A stretch of 64,000 bases of DNA. It comes from Hymenobacter sp. UV11 (GTDB taxonomy: Bacteria > Bacteroidota > Bacteroidia > Cytophagales > Hymenobacteraceae). The notes under the pieces were generated by a model. That model saw only the letters and a list, made by a program, of their open reading frames with translations. It ran no database searches and was not told the origin of the DNA. The DNA is taken from positions 234,305 to 298,304 of the forward strand of contig NZ_SRII01000008.1 in assembly GCF_004684095.1 (NCBI RefSeq), read 5' to 3'. A program made the translations under genes and the position numbers. Shown piece after piece: positions 1-8,115 of this stretch; within the stretch, counting starts at the first letter, position 1, and each line of letters opens with the position of its first letter.

Positions 1-888
1 GGCTGGGAGGCACTCGTTAAAGAGGAGGGTGGGCGCTACGTGGCTGGGTTACCGCTGCCGGTGCGGCGCAAGTTTGGCCTGCGCTACTTACAGCAACCGC
101 CGTTTGCGCAGCAGTTAGGGTTGTTTTATGCCCCAAGCACTCCGCCCACTAGCGCCGATTGGGCCAAGATAGGTGAGTTGCTACATCAACATTTTTGGGT
201 TATTACGCAGTATGCATTCAACACAGGCAATACCGAGCTGCTGGGAGTAGGCCAGCCAGGACTGACTGGGGTAGCCTTCACTACGTATCATCTACCTATG
301 CAACCTGCTTATTCACAGTTGCTGGCCGGCTATAAGCCCAACCGACGCTGGCGCCTCAATCAGGCGCGTCGCCGGGGGCTGCGTATTGAACCAAGTAACG
401 ATATTGACCAGTTGGTGCGGCTTTTTGCTGAAAACACGGCGCCGAAAATCTATGGCCTTATTGGGGAGGACTATGAATACCGGATGCTCCGGGACCTCTA
501 CGCTCAAGCTGAGAAAGCTGGCATGGCGGAGCTCTGGCAGGCGCGAAGCAGCGCCGACTATGTTATTGCAATGATTCTACTATTTAAGTTCAATAGAAAA
601 ATCATTTACTTATTTAGTGGGGCCTCGGCTGCCGGAAAAGCAGCTGGCGCTATTTCGGTGTTGCTCGACGAAACATTTCGGAAATACGCGACACATGATA
701 TGTGTTTTGATTTTGAAGTCCATGATGTGCCGGGTCTCATCGAGTTTTACAGTAGCTTCGGGTCGAAGAAAGCCCCGTTTCTAACTATCACCGCCGACCG
801 CCTGCCCTGGCCGGTACGCCAGCTCAAGGCGGCGCGCGTGGCGCTATACCGCCGGCTGCGCCCGCGCCCGGCCGCTAATGGCGCTTGA
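1..888 (+). CDS. FemAB/GNAT-like acyltransferase, 5'-truncated
   Basis: The frame is open from the first base of the window, so the N-terminus lies outside; the GTG at 40 is not needed as a start. The readable protein is about 295 residues. It opens with a WEALV...GGRYVAGLPLP segment and continues with a basic stretch (NRRWRLNQARRRG) followed by a GNAT-like half (residues about 120-260 of the visible part). This order resembles the FemAB/BioF2-like acetyltransferase families of Bacteroidota, which join an acyl group to an amine or sugar, often in envelope or polysaccharide synthesis. There is no signal peptide in the visible part, suggesting a cytoplasmic enzyme. The substrate cannot be inferred. 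Codon use is more AT-rich than in the next genes. The family assignment is moderate; the ORF itself is secure. Confidence 0.6.
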   Translation, partial: GWEALVKEEGGRYVAGLPLPVRRKFGLRYLQQPPFAQQLGLFYAPSTPPTSADWAKIGELLHQHFWVITQYAFNTGNTELLGVGQPGLTGVAFTTYHLPMQPAYSQLLAGYKPNRRWRLNQARRRGLRIEPSNDIDQLVRLFAENTAPKIYGLIGEDYEYRMLRDLYAQAEKAGMAELWQARSSADYVIAMILLFKFNRKIIYLFSGASAAGKAAGAISVLLDETFRKYATHDMCFDFEVHDVPGLIEFYSSFGSKKAPFLTITADRLPWPVRQLKAARVALYRRLRPRPAANGA

Positions 889-1000
889 GGGAGGGATAGG
901 GAAACATTACCGGCGCGGGCGTTGTTGGCCGCAGTAGCTTATCGGGTGCCCGCCACCACGGCAAAATTCACCGGGCATCTCACTTATTACTTGGAAAATT

Positions 1001-2110
1001 ATGGCTATTGGCGTTCGCTTTCGTGATTTTGTGCCCGATGAAAATGCGGGCGATAAGGGCTTTGAGCAGCTGTTTAAGCTGTTTATGCAGCTCATTACCA
1101 TTACCAGCGGCGACGTGGGTGAGGCTTTGCAGTGGCTCAATGAGCTGGACAAGCAGTATGGCCTCACCGACAACGACTACGGCATGGGCAACTTCATCGA
1201 AGACCTGAAGAAAAAAGGCTACATCGATGAGAATGAGCAGGAGCGGGGCGAGTTGAAAATCACGCCCAAGACTGAGCAGAAAATCCGCAAGTCGGCGCTC
1301 GAAGAGGTGTTTGGCAAGCTTAAGCGTGGCAACAGCGGCAACCACCGCACGCCCCACACCGGGCAGGGCGACGAGCAAAGCACCGACCTGCGCGAGTTTC
1401 GCTTCGGCGACTCGCTGGAGCAGATTCAGATGACCGAATCTATCCGCAATGCCCAGCTCAACCACGGCATGGACGACGATAACTTCATGCTGACGGAAGG
1501 CGACCTCGAAGTGCGCGAGAACGAGCATAAGTCGCAGACCAGCACGGTGCTGATGATTGACATTTCGCACTCGATGATACTCTATGGCGAAGACCGCATC
1601 ACGCCCGCCAAAAAGGTAGCGATGGCCTTGGCCGAGCTCGTGAAGCAGAAGTACCCCAAAGATTCGCTCGATGTGATTGTGTTTGGCAATGACGCCTGGC
1701 AGATTGAGGTCAAGGATTTGCCCTACCTGCAAGTCGGCCCTTACCACACCAACACCGTGGCCGGCCTGGAGCTGGCGATGGACCTGCTGCGCAAGCGCAA
1801 AACGCCGAACAAGCAGATTTTTATGATTACCGACGGCAAGCCTACCTGCCTCAAGGAAGGCAATGGCTACTACAAAAACTCGTTTGGCCTCGACCGCAAG
1901 GTGGTGAACAAAACGTTGAACCTGGCCGCCGCCGCCCGCCGCATCAAGATTCCGATTACCACCTTCATGATTACCTCCGACCCGTATTTGCAGAAATTCG
2001 TGGAGGAGTTTACGGAGGTGAACCAGGGCAAGGCCTACTATTCGGGCCTGAAAGGACTGGGCCAGCTGGTGTTTGAAGACTACAAGAAGAACCGCCGCAA
2101 GTCGCTGTAA
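1001..2110 (+). CDS. VWA-domain protein, partner of a MoxR/ChlI-type ATPase
   Basis: A 369-residue soluble protein with a von Willebrand factor A domain in its C-terminal half. The MIDAS metal site begins with DISHSM at residue 187 (DxSxS), with a downstream Thr in NTVAGLEL and an Asp in MITDGKPT. The first 180 residues are charged and predicted helical, with no recognised domain. Proteins of this layout act with a MoxR/magnesium-chelatase-like AAA+ ATPase, and such an ATPase is encoded nearby at 3410, separated by one opposite-strand cytochrome gene. The pair probably remodels or inserts a metal or cofactor in a target protein, but the target is unknown. ATG at 1001 is the first in frame after an upstream stop. 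A strong hairpin terminator follows at 2139. Confidence 0.8.
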   Translation: MAIGVRFRDFVPDENAGDKGFEQLFKLFMQLITITSGDVGEALQWLNELDKQYGLTDNDYGMGNFIEDLKKKGYIDENEQERGELKITPKTEQKIRKSALEEVFGKLKRGNSGNHRTPHTGQGDEQSTDLREFRFGDSLEQIQMTESIRNAQLNHGMDDDNFMLTEGDLEVRENEHKSQTSTVLMIDISHSMILYGEDRITPAKKVAMALAELVKQKYPKDSLDVIVFGNDAWQIEVKDLPYLQVGPYHTNTVAGLELAMDLLRKRKTPNKQIFMITDGKPTCLKEGNGYYKNSFGLDRKVVNKTLNLAAAARRIKIPITTFMITSDPYLQKFVEEFTEVNQGKAYYSGLKGLGQLVFEDYKKNRRKSL

Positions 2111-2138
2111 ACTAGTTGGCAAGTCGATTTATTGGCAT

Positions 2139-2178
2139 AAAAAAGCCGCCGAAGCAGGAAAGCTTCGGCGGCTTTTTT
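2139..2178. terminator. bidirectional intrinsic terminator
   Basis: A 10-bp perfect stem (2145-2154 with 2163-2172) closes an 8-nt loop. It is flanked by A6 on the left and T6 on the right, so it can act on both strands. It separates the rightward VWA gene from the converging leftward cytochrome gene. Confidence 0.9.
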
Positions 2179-2255
2179 ATGCTTTGCTTCCTGGCTTTCG
2201 GAGTTCCCTACCCCCTCTTTGCCGGGTCATCGTTGGCTTATGGTAAGTACTTGAG

Positions 2256-3209
2256 CTAGCGCGTTGCTACCACGTTTTTTAGCTTGGGCACCGCTTGCAA
2301 ATAGGCGTAAATGGCCTGGGTTTCCTCATCCGTCATGGTCGAATGCTTCGGCATGGGCGCGCGCAGCGGGCCGTGCGGCGACTGCCCAAACCTGAGCGCC
2401 GCCGCCAGTTGCGCGGCCGTCCAGTCGCCGATACCGGCATCGGCGTCGCCGGTGATATTGCGCGAGCCGATGGGCTGGCCCTGCTGGTCTAGGAGCATGT
2501 TGCCGCCGCCCAGGTAGCCCACCGATTGCTCGGGATGCAGGGCATTATTGGTTTTGAAGGCCTTGGAGTGGCAGTCGTAGCACACGTAGCGGCCCACCAC
2601 GAGGTAGCGGCCGTAGGCCACGGCATTGGCAGGCGCAGGCGCTATCTGCGGCCCAGATACCACCGGCGTGGGCTTCATCACACTATTCGTGAGTGCTTTT
2701 AGTAAGAAGGAGCTTTGCTGCGCGGGGGTGGGGGTAGGGTTGGCTTTCACCCACGGGTGGCCCGAGTGCAGAAAGGCCAGCACGGCGTGCACGTCTTCAT
2801 CCGACATATACACGAAGTGCGGCATGATGAGGCGGTAGCGACCATCGCGCCCGATGCCGGTGCGCAGCAGGCCCACCAGCTCTTGGTCGGTCCAGGCGCC
2901 AATGCCATGGGTAGGGTCCTGGGTGATGTTGGCGGCGTAAATGGTGCCAAACTCCGGGGGCGTATCGAGTAGCTGGTGGCCCGTGAGGGCGTTGGTTTGC
3001 CTGTTGAGGTGGCAGTCGGCGCAGCTGGCCTGCACCAGCTTTTCGCCCAGCTCTAGCTGAGCGGGCGTGCCGGCCACGGCCGCCACCACTGGCACCTGCG
3101 GTACCGGATAATGCGGAATGCCGCGCAGTTGCACGTAGAGTGCCAGCGCCAGCGCCACGACTACCACCAAGCCGAGCAAGCCGCCCAGAAACTTTAGGGT
3201 TGTTTTCAT
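2256..3209 (-). CDS. membrane-anchored di-haem cytochrome c
   Basis: A 317-residue protein with an uncleaved-looking hydrophobic N-terminal segment (residues 8-28) and two class I cytochrome c domains. Covalent haem sites are CADCH at 63-67 and CYDCH at 210-214. Likely axial Met ligands are the Met of LIMPHF (129) and of the C-terminal APMPKHS. A Pro/Thr-rich linker (about 155-190) joins the domains. It should face the periplasm and carry electrons between a membrane dehydrogenase and a terminal acceptor; layout resembles the cytochrome subunits of membrane-bound alcohol/aldehyde dehydrogenases, but no dehydrogenase is adjacent, so the partner is unknown. It stands alone on the minus strand between two functionally linked plus-strand genes. 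Confidence 0.85.
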   Translation of the reverse strand: MKTTLKFLGGLLGLVVVVALALALYVQLRGIPHYPVPQVPVVAAVAGTPAQLELGEKLVQASCADCHLNRQTNALTGHQLLDTPPEFGTIYAANITQDPTHGIGAWTDQELVGLLRTGIGRDGRYRLIMPHFVYMSDEDVHAVLAFLHSGHPWVKANPTPTPAQQSSFLLKALTNSVMKPTPVVSGPQIAPAPANAVAYGRYLVVGRYVCYDCHSKAFKTNNALHPEQSVGYLGGGNMLLDQQGQPIGSRNITGDADAGIGDWTAAQLAAALRFGQSPHGPLRAPMPKHSTMTDEETQAIYAYLQAVPKLKNVVATR

Positions 3210-3409
3210 AGCTGTAAGAGAAAGAGCGAGTTATCCTGTAATTACAGTAAATTTTGGAAAATAAAAAAGGGGCTGGTATAAGAAATAACAGTGGCTCTGC
3301 CCCTCATTTCCTACCCCTGCCCGGCGGGTTGACGCAGCGCGCAGCAGATTGCTAAAATCTCTCGCCCGGCGGGCTGAACCTCAAGGCCCCTCAGTGGGTT
3401 TAAGGCCTA

Positions 3410-4927
3410 ATGAAGCACGAAACTATCCGCACCCTGGGCCAATTGCGCGCCAGCGGTTACCAGCCCCGCACCGTCAAAGAAGAGCTGCGGGAGAACCTCA
3501 TTTCTAAACTTAAAAACAAGGAAGACGTGTTTCCCGGCATTTTCGGCTACGAAGAAACCGTGATACCGGAGTTGCAGCGCGCCATCCTGGCCGGGCACCA
3601 CATCAACCTGCTGGGCCTGCGCGGCCAGGCTAAAACGCGCATTGCGCGCCTGCTCATCAACCTGCTCGACGCCTACGTGCCGGTGGTGAAGGGCTCGGAG
3701 CTGAACGATGACCCGTTGCAGCCGCTGTCGATTTACGCCAAGAACCTCATTGCCGAGAAGGGCGACGATACGCCTATCGACTGGTTGTATCGCGACGACC
3801 GCTACACCGAGAAGCTGGCCACGCCCGATGTGACGGTAGCCGACCTCATCGGCGACGCCGACCCCATTAAGGCCGCCACGCTCAAGCTGCCTTATTCAGA
3901 TGAGCGCGTGATTCACTTCGGCCTGATTCCCAGGGCCCATCGGGGTATTTTTGTGATTAACGAATTGCCCGACTTGCAGGCCCGCATCCAGGTGTCGCTC
4001 TTTAATATCTTGCAGGAAGGCGACATCCAGATTCGGGGTTTTAAGGTGCGCCTACCCCTCGATATTCAGTTCGTGTTCACGGCCAACCCCGAGGACTATA
4101 CCAACCGCGGCAGCATCGTAACGCCGCTCAAGGACCGGATTGATGCGCAGATTATCACGCACTATCCCAAAACGATTGAAATCGGCAAGCGTATCACCAA
4201 GCAGGAAGCCCGCATTAAAGAGGAGCAGAAAGGCATGGTAACGACCAACGAAATCACCCACGACCTTGTGGAGCAGGTGGCTATAGAGGCCCGTGGCTCG
4301 GAATTCGTCGATGCTAAGTCGGGCGTGTCGGCCCGCCTCACCATCTCGGCCTACGAGCAGGTGATTGCCGGCGCCGAGCGCCGCGCCCTCATCAACGGCG
4401 AAAACAAAACCTACGTGCGCGTGGCCGACTTTATCTCGGCCGTGCCCGCCATCACGGGTAAGGTAGAATTGGTGTATGAAGGTGAGCAGGAAGGCGCGGG
4501 TATCGTGGCCGAAAAGCTCATGGGTAAGGCCGTTCGGACCTTATTCCTGAACTATTTCCCCGACCCCGATAAGTCGAAGAAGCTCAAGAACCGCCCCTCG
4601 CCCTACAAAACGGTGCAGGAGTGGTTTGGCAACGGCAATACGCTCGATATCCTCAGCGACGCCAGCACCGCCGACTACCGCGCCGCCCTCGACAAAGTAC
4701 CCGGCCTGCGCGACATCGTGATTGAGTTGCACCCCAAGGAGGACGCCGAAACGACGTATTTCCTCATGGAATTCCTGCTGCACGGCCTGGCCGAGCACTC
4801 GCTCATCTCGCGCAACAAGCTCACGGGCGGTGCCCAGTTCAAAGACTTATTGGCGTCGATGTTCACCATGCCCAGCTTCGGCGACGACGACGACGACGAG
4901 GAGGAAAAGCCGCGCAAGCGCCGCTAG
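3410..4927 (+). CDS. MoxR/magnesium-chelatase-like AAA+ ATPase
   Basis: A 505-residue AAA+ protein. A modified Walker A, GLRGQAKT, lies at 69-76; a Walker B-like strand GIFVINELPDL at about 181-191 has Asn-Glu where Asp-Glu is usual; sensor 1 is FTANPEDYTN at about 223-232. An arginine-finger candidate is in PLKDRID. The C-terminal 160 residues form a helical extension ending in an acidic Asp/Glu run and a basic KPRKRR tail. This fits the ChlI/MoxR-like ATPases that work with VWA proteins, here the product of 1001-2110. The ATG at 3410 is preceded by about 200 nt of AT-richer spacer which should hold the promoter. A perfect palindromic terminator follows at 4951. Confidence 0.85.
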   Translation: MKHETIRTLGQLRASGYQPRTVKEELRENLISKLKNKEDVFPGIFGYEETVIPELQRAILAGHHINLLGLRGQAKTRIARLLINLLDAYVPVVKGSELNDDPLQPLSIYAKNLIAEKGDDTPIDWLYRDDRYTEKLATPDVTVADLIGDADPIKAATLKLPYSDERVIHFGLIPRAHRGIFVINELPDLQARIQVSLFNILQEGDIQIRGFKVRLPLDIQFVFTANPEDYTNRGSIVTPLKDRIDAQIITHYPKTIEIGKRITKQEARIKEEQKGMVTTNEITHDLVEQVAIEARGSEFVDAKSGVSARLTISAYEQVIAGAERRALINGENKTYVRVADFISAVPAITGKVELVYEGEQEGAGIVAEKLMGKAVRTLFLNYFPDPDKSKKLKNRPSPYKTVQEWFGNGNTLDILSDASTADYRAALDKVPGLRDIVIELHPKEDAETTYFLMEFLLHGLAEHSLISRNKLTGGAQFKDLLASMFTMPSFGDDDDDEEEKPRKRR

Positions 4928-4950
4928 CCCTACCCCCCTCACCTAGCACG

Positions 4951-4985
4951 AAGCCCCGCGTATCGGCCGATACGCGGGGCTTTTT
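4951..4985. terminator. palindromic intrinsic terminator
   Basis: A 28-bp perfect palindrome (4953-4980) flanked by AA and T5. It ends the ATPase gene and separates it from the AT-richer ATPase-nuclease-like pair that starts at 5001. Confidence 0.9.
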
Positions 4986-5000
4986 ACGTAGATTCGCCCT

Positions 5001-6089
5001 ATGTTAAAACGCCTGCACCTCCGCAATTTTACTGTCTTCGCCGATGCCGAATTTGAGTTTGGTGAAAGGCTGAATGTGATTGTCGGTAAGAATGGTGCAG
5101 GAAAAAGTAATATACTAAAATTGGGTTACGTGATAGTTTATGAAATATTTCAGGCCATACAACAGAAAAAGAATGATGAAACTGGTCAACAAATTATAGC
5201 TGAGCAGAGGAATTCTGAATTTATGTTTGATAAGCTGAGAAATGTATTTCAGCCGTATCCTTTCAAGGTTAGTGAATTAATTCGACGTGATGCAAAGGTG
5301 TCCGAATCTGTAATCGAAATGGTAGTAGTTTACCCTGGTGGACGGGTCAATAGTTCCATGAAATTTACTCACAGTGTAAGCAACGGTCCATTGTTTATTT
5401 TGCCACAAGAATGGGAAAATGACATTGACTTCATACCTCCTGTTTTTATTCCCGCTAAGGAAGTGCTAACGATGGGATGGTTATCCTCTCTGTATGAACG
5501 TCGCGAAATACCCATTGATGAAACATATCCCGACTTATTAACATTGTTATCTGGTCCACCCCTAAGACAACCTAAGCCCTTTCATATTACGGAAAAATTA
5601 TCACAACTCATTGGTGGCAAAGTAGATGAAGCAGGAGGGAGATTCTTCCTTAATAACTCTGGCCAGCAAGGTTTGGAAATGAACCTCGTAGCCGAAGGAA
5701 TGCGCAAATTTGCCACCCTTTACAAACTGCTCGCTAACGGTACCCTTACGCCGGAAACCACCCTTTTTTGGGATGAGCCGGAAGCCAACCTGAATCCGGC
5801 GCTACTTAAGGAACTAGCCGCCGTACTGACTGATTTGGCGCAGGCTGGCTTTCAAATTATTCTGGCTACGCACAGCTTGTTCTTGATGCGCGAATTACAT
5901 ATTCTGGCGCAGCAAAAGAAGAAGCCGGTGCGTTATTTTGGACTGTATACCAGCGAGGAAGGCGATGTTCGGGTGGAGCAACAGGATGATTTGATGCAAT
6001 TGCGGCATCTGGTTGCCCTGGATGCAGAATTGACGCAGACGTTTGATTTTGAAGCCGCTTTAGACCAGGATTATGCCGGTGATAATTGA
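5001..6089 (+). CDS. AAA/ABC-type ATPase of a two-gene defence-like unit
   Basis: A 362-residue ATPase of the AAA_15/AAA_21 (OLD/RecF-like) group. It starts with the typical LHLRNFTVFADAEFEF strand, has Walker A GKNGAGKS at 29-36, a Walker B TLFWDEPEANLNP at 254-266 and an H-loop ATHS at 289-292. A signature-like segment (LVAEGMRKFATLY, about 229-241) precedes Walker B. Such ATPases often drive a co-encoded nuclease or other effector in anti-phage systems. The next gene overlaps it by 17 nt, so the two are surely co-translated. The first two thirds (to about 5690) are clearly AT-richer than neighbouring genes and use AAT, ATA and AAA codons freely; the last third has local composition. This suggests transfer or a chimeric gene. 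The specific family is not recognised. Confidence 0.85.
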   Translation: MLKRLHLRNFTVFADAEFEFGERLNVIVGKNGAGKSNILKLGYVIVYEIFQAIQQKKNDETGQQIIAEQRNSEFMFDKLRNVFQPYPFKVSELIRRDAKVSESVIEMVVVYPGGRVNSSMKFTHSVSNGPLFILPQEWENDIDFIPPVFIPAKEVLTMGWLSSLYERREIPIDETYPDLLTLLSGPPLRQPKPFHITEKLSQLIGGKVDEAGGRFFLNNSGQQGLEMNLVAEGMRKFATLYKLLANGTLTPETTLFWDEPEANLNPALLKELAAVLTDLAQAGFQIILATHSLFLMRELHILAQQKKKPVRYFGLYTSEEGDVRVEQQDDLMQLRHLVALDAELTQTFDFEAALDQDYAGDN

Positions 6090-6690
6090 GGGAAAGCACC
6101 TGTTTAACTTCCCTGATGTTGATGGCTGGCACGCCTTTAAATACGATGAAATAGACCCGACCCAACCCGGCTTTTACCGAGAGCGCATTGAAACCATCAA
6201 GTGGAAGGGTGAAGTAGGTAAGCCGGGCGAAGGGCTCAAAGGCGTGGATATTGTGGCGGGTATTCGCCCCACAATGGATGACCTGACTTTGCTGGAAATA
6301 AAGGATTTTCGGGAGGATGAGCCGGGGCTGCGTATGAAAGTGAGTACCGGGGAAATGCCCGCGGAAGTATTGCTGAAAACGCTCCATACTTGGGGCGCGC
6401 TTTGCTTGGGAGCTCGCCACAAAGACGATTTGCTGCTGCCCGACCTACGGGCTGCTATCCTGCGCCCACCCGAGCGGCTACGAGTGGTGCTTTTTCTAGC
6501 CCAAACACCCATTAGCCAGTCGCCAAACGAACGCGATACTCGCCAGAAAGAAGATACGCGTCGCAAGCAGCGGCTGGGTATTCTAGCAAAAATGCAGAAC
6601 GACCTAAAGCCACTGGGCATCAAAAGTCATTTAGCTGATGTGGGCAACCTGCCCGCCCGCTGCGGTTGGACCGTGACGGAATTGCCATAA
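6073..6690 (+). CDS. small protein with PD-(D/E)xK-like pattern, partner of the ATPase
   Basis: A 205-residue cytoplasmic protein whose ATG lies inside the end of the preceding ATPase gene (17-nt overlap). Residues 57-80 contain a KGVDIVAG strand followed by LLEIKDFR, giving Asp59...Glu75-x-Lys77, the core spacing of PD-(D/E)xK nucleases; Glu40 could be the helical acidic residue. A further hydrophobic strand RVVLFLAQ follows at 137-144, then a charged Lys/Arg helix. I infer a nuclease-like effector governed by the ATPase, but the pattern is short and no family is recognised. An alternative is a non-catalytic regulatory subunit. Two helices of a terminator-like hairpin follow immediately. Confidence 0.75.
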   Translation: MPVIIEGKHLFNFPDVDGWHAFKYDEIDPTQPGFYRERIETIKWKGEVGKPGEGLKGVDIVAGIRPTMDDLTLLEIKDFREDEPGLRMKVSTGEMPAEVLLKTLHTWGALCLGARHKDDLLLPDLRAAILRPPERLRVVLFLAQTPISQSPNERDTRQKEDTRRKQRLGILAKMQNDLKPLGIKSHLADVGNLPARCGWTVTELP

Positions 6691-6693
6691 ACC

Positions 6694-6734
6694 AAAAAAG
6701 CCGCCCCAGCTACGCTGAGACGGCTTCAACTTTT
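6694..6734. terminator. probable terminator hairpin
   Basis: Stem parts 6698-6703/6721-6726 and 6707-6710/6714-6717 with small internal loops, A6 at the left and a T-rich tract at right. It lies between the converging 6073-6690 and cyclophilin genes. Confidence 0.6.
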
Positions 6735-6749
6735 ATACGGGGGGTAGGG

Positions 6750-7214
6750 CTACGCCGCGTCGTCGCTCACCACAATCTTGGTGATTTCATCATTGCCGCG
6801 AATCTGGTCAATTACGTCGAGGCCTTCGACTACTTTGCCGAATACGGTGTGCACGCGGTCGAGGTGAGCAGTATTCTGGCGGTCGTGCACGATGAAGAAC
6901 TGCGAGCCGCCGGTGTCTTTGCCGGCGTGGGCCATGCTCAGCACGCCGCGCTCGTGGTGCTGGTTGCCACCGCTGGTTTCGCACTTGATTTTGTAGCCGG
7001 GGCCGCCGGTGCCGGGCTGGCCTTTGGCGCCGGGCTTGGTGTTGGGGTCGCCGCCCTGAATCATGAAATTCGGGATAACGCGGTGAAACTTAGTGCCGTC
7101 GTAGAAGCCTTTGCTGGCCAGGTCGGTAAAGTTTTTAACGGTGTTGGGAGCGTCCTGCTCGTAGAACTCAACTTTCATTACCCCTTTGGGGGTGTGGATT
7201 TCAGCGGTTTTCAT
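6750..7214 (-). CDS. cyclophilin-type peptidyl-prolyl cis-trans isomerase
   Basis: A 154-residue single-domain cyclophilin. The start is taken at the ATG ending at 7214 (MKTAEIHTPKG), because the upstream in-frame extension is Pro/Cys-rich and outside the family. Core motifs are present: NFTDLASKGFYDGTKFHRV, IQGGDP, GVLSMAHAG, GSQFFI and VFGKVVEG. The FHR arginine and the QFF of the active site are intact. With no signal peptide it should act in the cytoplasm, catalysing isomerisation of Xaa-Pro bonds during folding. It is transcribed alone, convergent with the preceding defence-like pair. Confidence 0.95.
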   Translation of the reverse strand: MKTAEIHTPKGVMKVEFYEQDAPNTVKNFTDLASKGFYDGTKFHRVIPNFMIQGGDPNTKPGAKGQPGTGGPGYKIKCETSGGNQHHERGVLSMAHAGKDTGGSQFFIVHDRQNTAHLDRVHTVFGKVVEGLDVIDQIRGNDEITKIVVSDDAA

Positions 7215-7381
7215 CAGAAAATAACCTGCGTAAAGGGTGGGGAAACAGCCCAGCTTTTTTGGCTTAGGCACTACGAAGGTAAAACAAGCGGCGGCAGGTG
7301 GGGTTTGCACAACCGAACGGTTCAGCTACTACGTATGCTTGGGCCAGGTTTTTCCTACCCCCCCCTTTTTATCTTTTCTCC

Positions 7382-8023
7382 ATGAAGAAGCTTCTTTTCC
7401 CCCTCGCCACCGCCTTCGTACTTAGCCTTGGCCTCACCAGCTGCGGCAGCGACAAAACGGCCGAAACTACCACCGCCACCACCGAAACCAGCACTGCTAA
7501 CCCGGCTGATTCGGTGGCTGCTATGGCCGGCGACTCGGCTCGCATGGCTAAGCCCGGCGGCGTAATGGTAGACGGCGTGGCCATGACGGCCGACAAAAAC
7601 ATCGTGCAGAACGCGATGGCCGCCAAAAGCGTGAGCACGCTCGTATCGCTGGTGAAGCAGGCTGGCTTGGTGCCGACCCTCGAAGGCGCGGGCCCGTTCA
7701 CGGTTTTTGCCCCCACCAACGCCGCGTTTGACAAGCTGCCCAAAGCGGCCGTGGCTACCCTCACCGCGCCCGCCGAAGCTGCCAAGCTGAAAGGCGTGCT
7801 GACCTACCACGTAATCGCCGGCCGCCTGCTGGCCGCCGACCTCAAAGATGGTCAGGAGCTAACCACCGTGAACGGCGAGAAGCTGCACGTAATGATTAAA
7901 GATGGCAAAGTGATGATTGGCAACGGCAAAGACGCCCCCGCCACCGTGCAAATTGCCGACGTTATTTCGAGCAACGGTGTAACCCACGTTATCGATACCG
8001 TAGTGCTGCCGCTGGCCAAGTAA
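7382..8023 (+). CDS. fasciclin-domain lipoprotein
   Basis: The start is taken at ATG 7382, which gives a 213-residue protein beginning with a lipoprotein signal (MKKLLFPLATAFVLSLGLTSC, lipobox around LTSC). A low-complexity Thr/Ala/Ser linker follows, then one FAS1 domain with both conserved blocks: GPFTVFAPTNAAFDKLP (H1) and LTYHVIAGRLLAADL, ending in SNGVTHVIDTVVLP (H2). FAS1 proteins mediate adhesion at cell surfaces; the ligand is unknown. The stop codon abuts a perfect 38-bp inverted repeat shared with the converging gene. Confidence 0.92.
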   Translation: MKKLLFPLATAFVLSLGLTSCGSDKTAETTTATTETSTANPADSVAAMAGDSARMAKPGGVMVDGVAMTADKNIVQNAMAAKSVSTLVSLVKQAGLVPTLEGAGPFTVFAPTNAAFDKLPKAAVATLTAPAEAAKLKGVLTYHVIAGRLLAADLKDGQELTTVNGEKLHVMIKDGKVMIGNGKDAPATVQIADVISSNGVTHVIDTVVLPLAK

Positions 8024-8029
8024 AACGGT

Positions 8030-8115
8030 AAGTGAGTAGTTGAGTAAATGAGTAAGGGCTGCTGACACCGTATAGGTTGTCAGCAGCCCTTACTCATTTA
8101 CTCAACTACTCACTT
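8030..8115. repeat. perfect 38-bp inverted repeat built of octamers
   Basis: Arms 8030-8067 and 8078-8115 are perfect reverse complements around a 10-nt loop. The left arm contains three successive 8-nt units beginning TGAGTA, followed by GGGCTGCTGACA. The right arm covers the TGA stop codon of the converging dehydrogenase gene. The element probably ends transcription from both sides, although it lacks a long T-run. It belongs to the heptad/octad repeat group described under findings. Confidence 0.95.

Noticed and set aside
980..2122. A 380-codon minus-strand frame opposite the VWA gene
   Set aside because: The plus-strand VWA domain with MIDAS is unmistakable; the antisense product shows only Leu/Val/His-rich composition.
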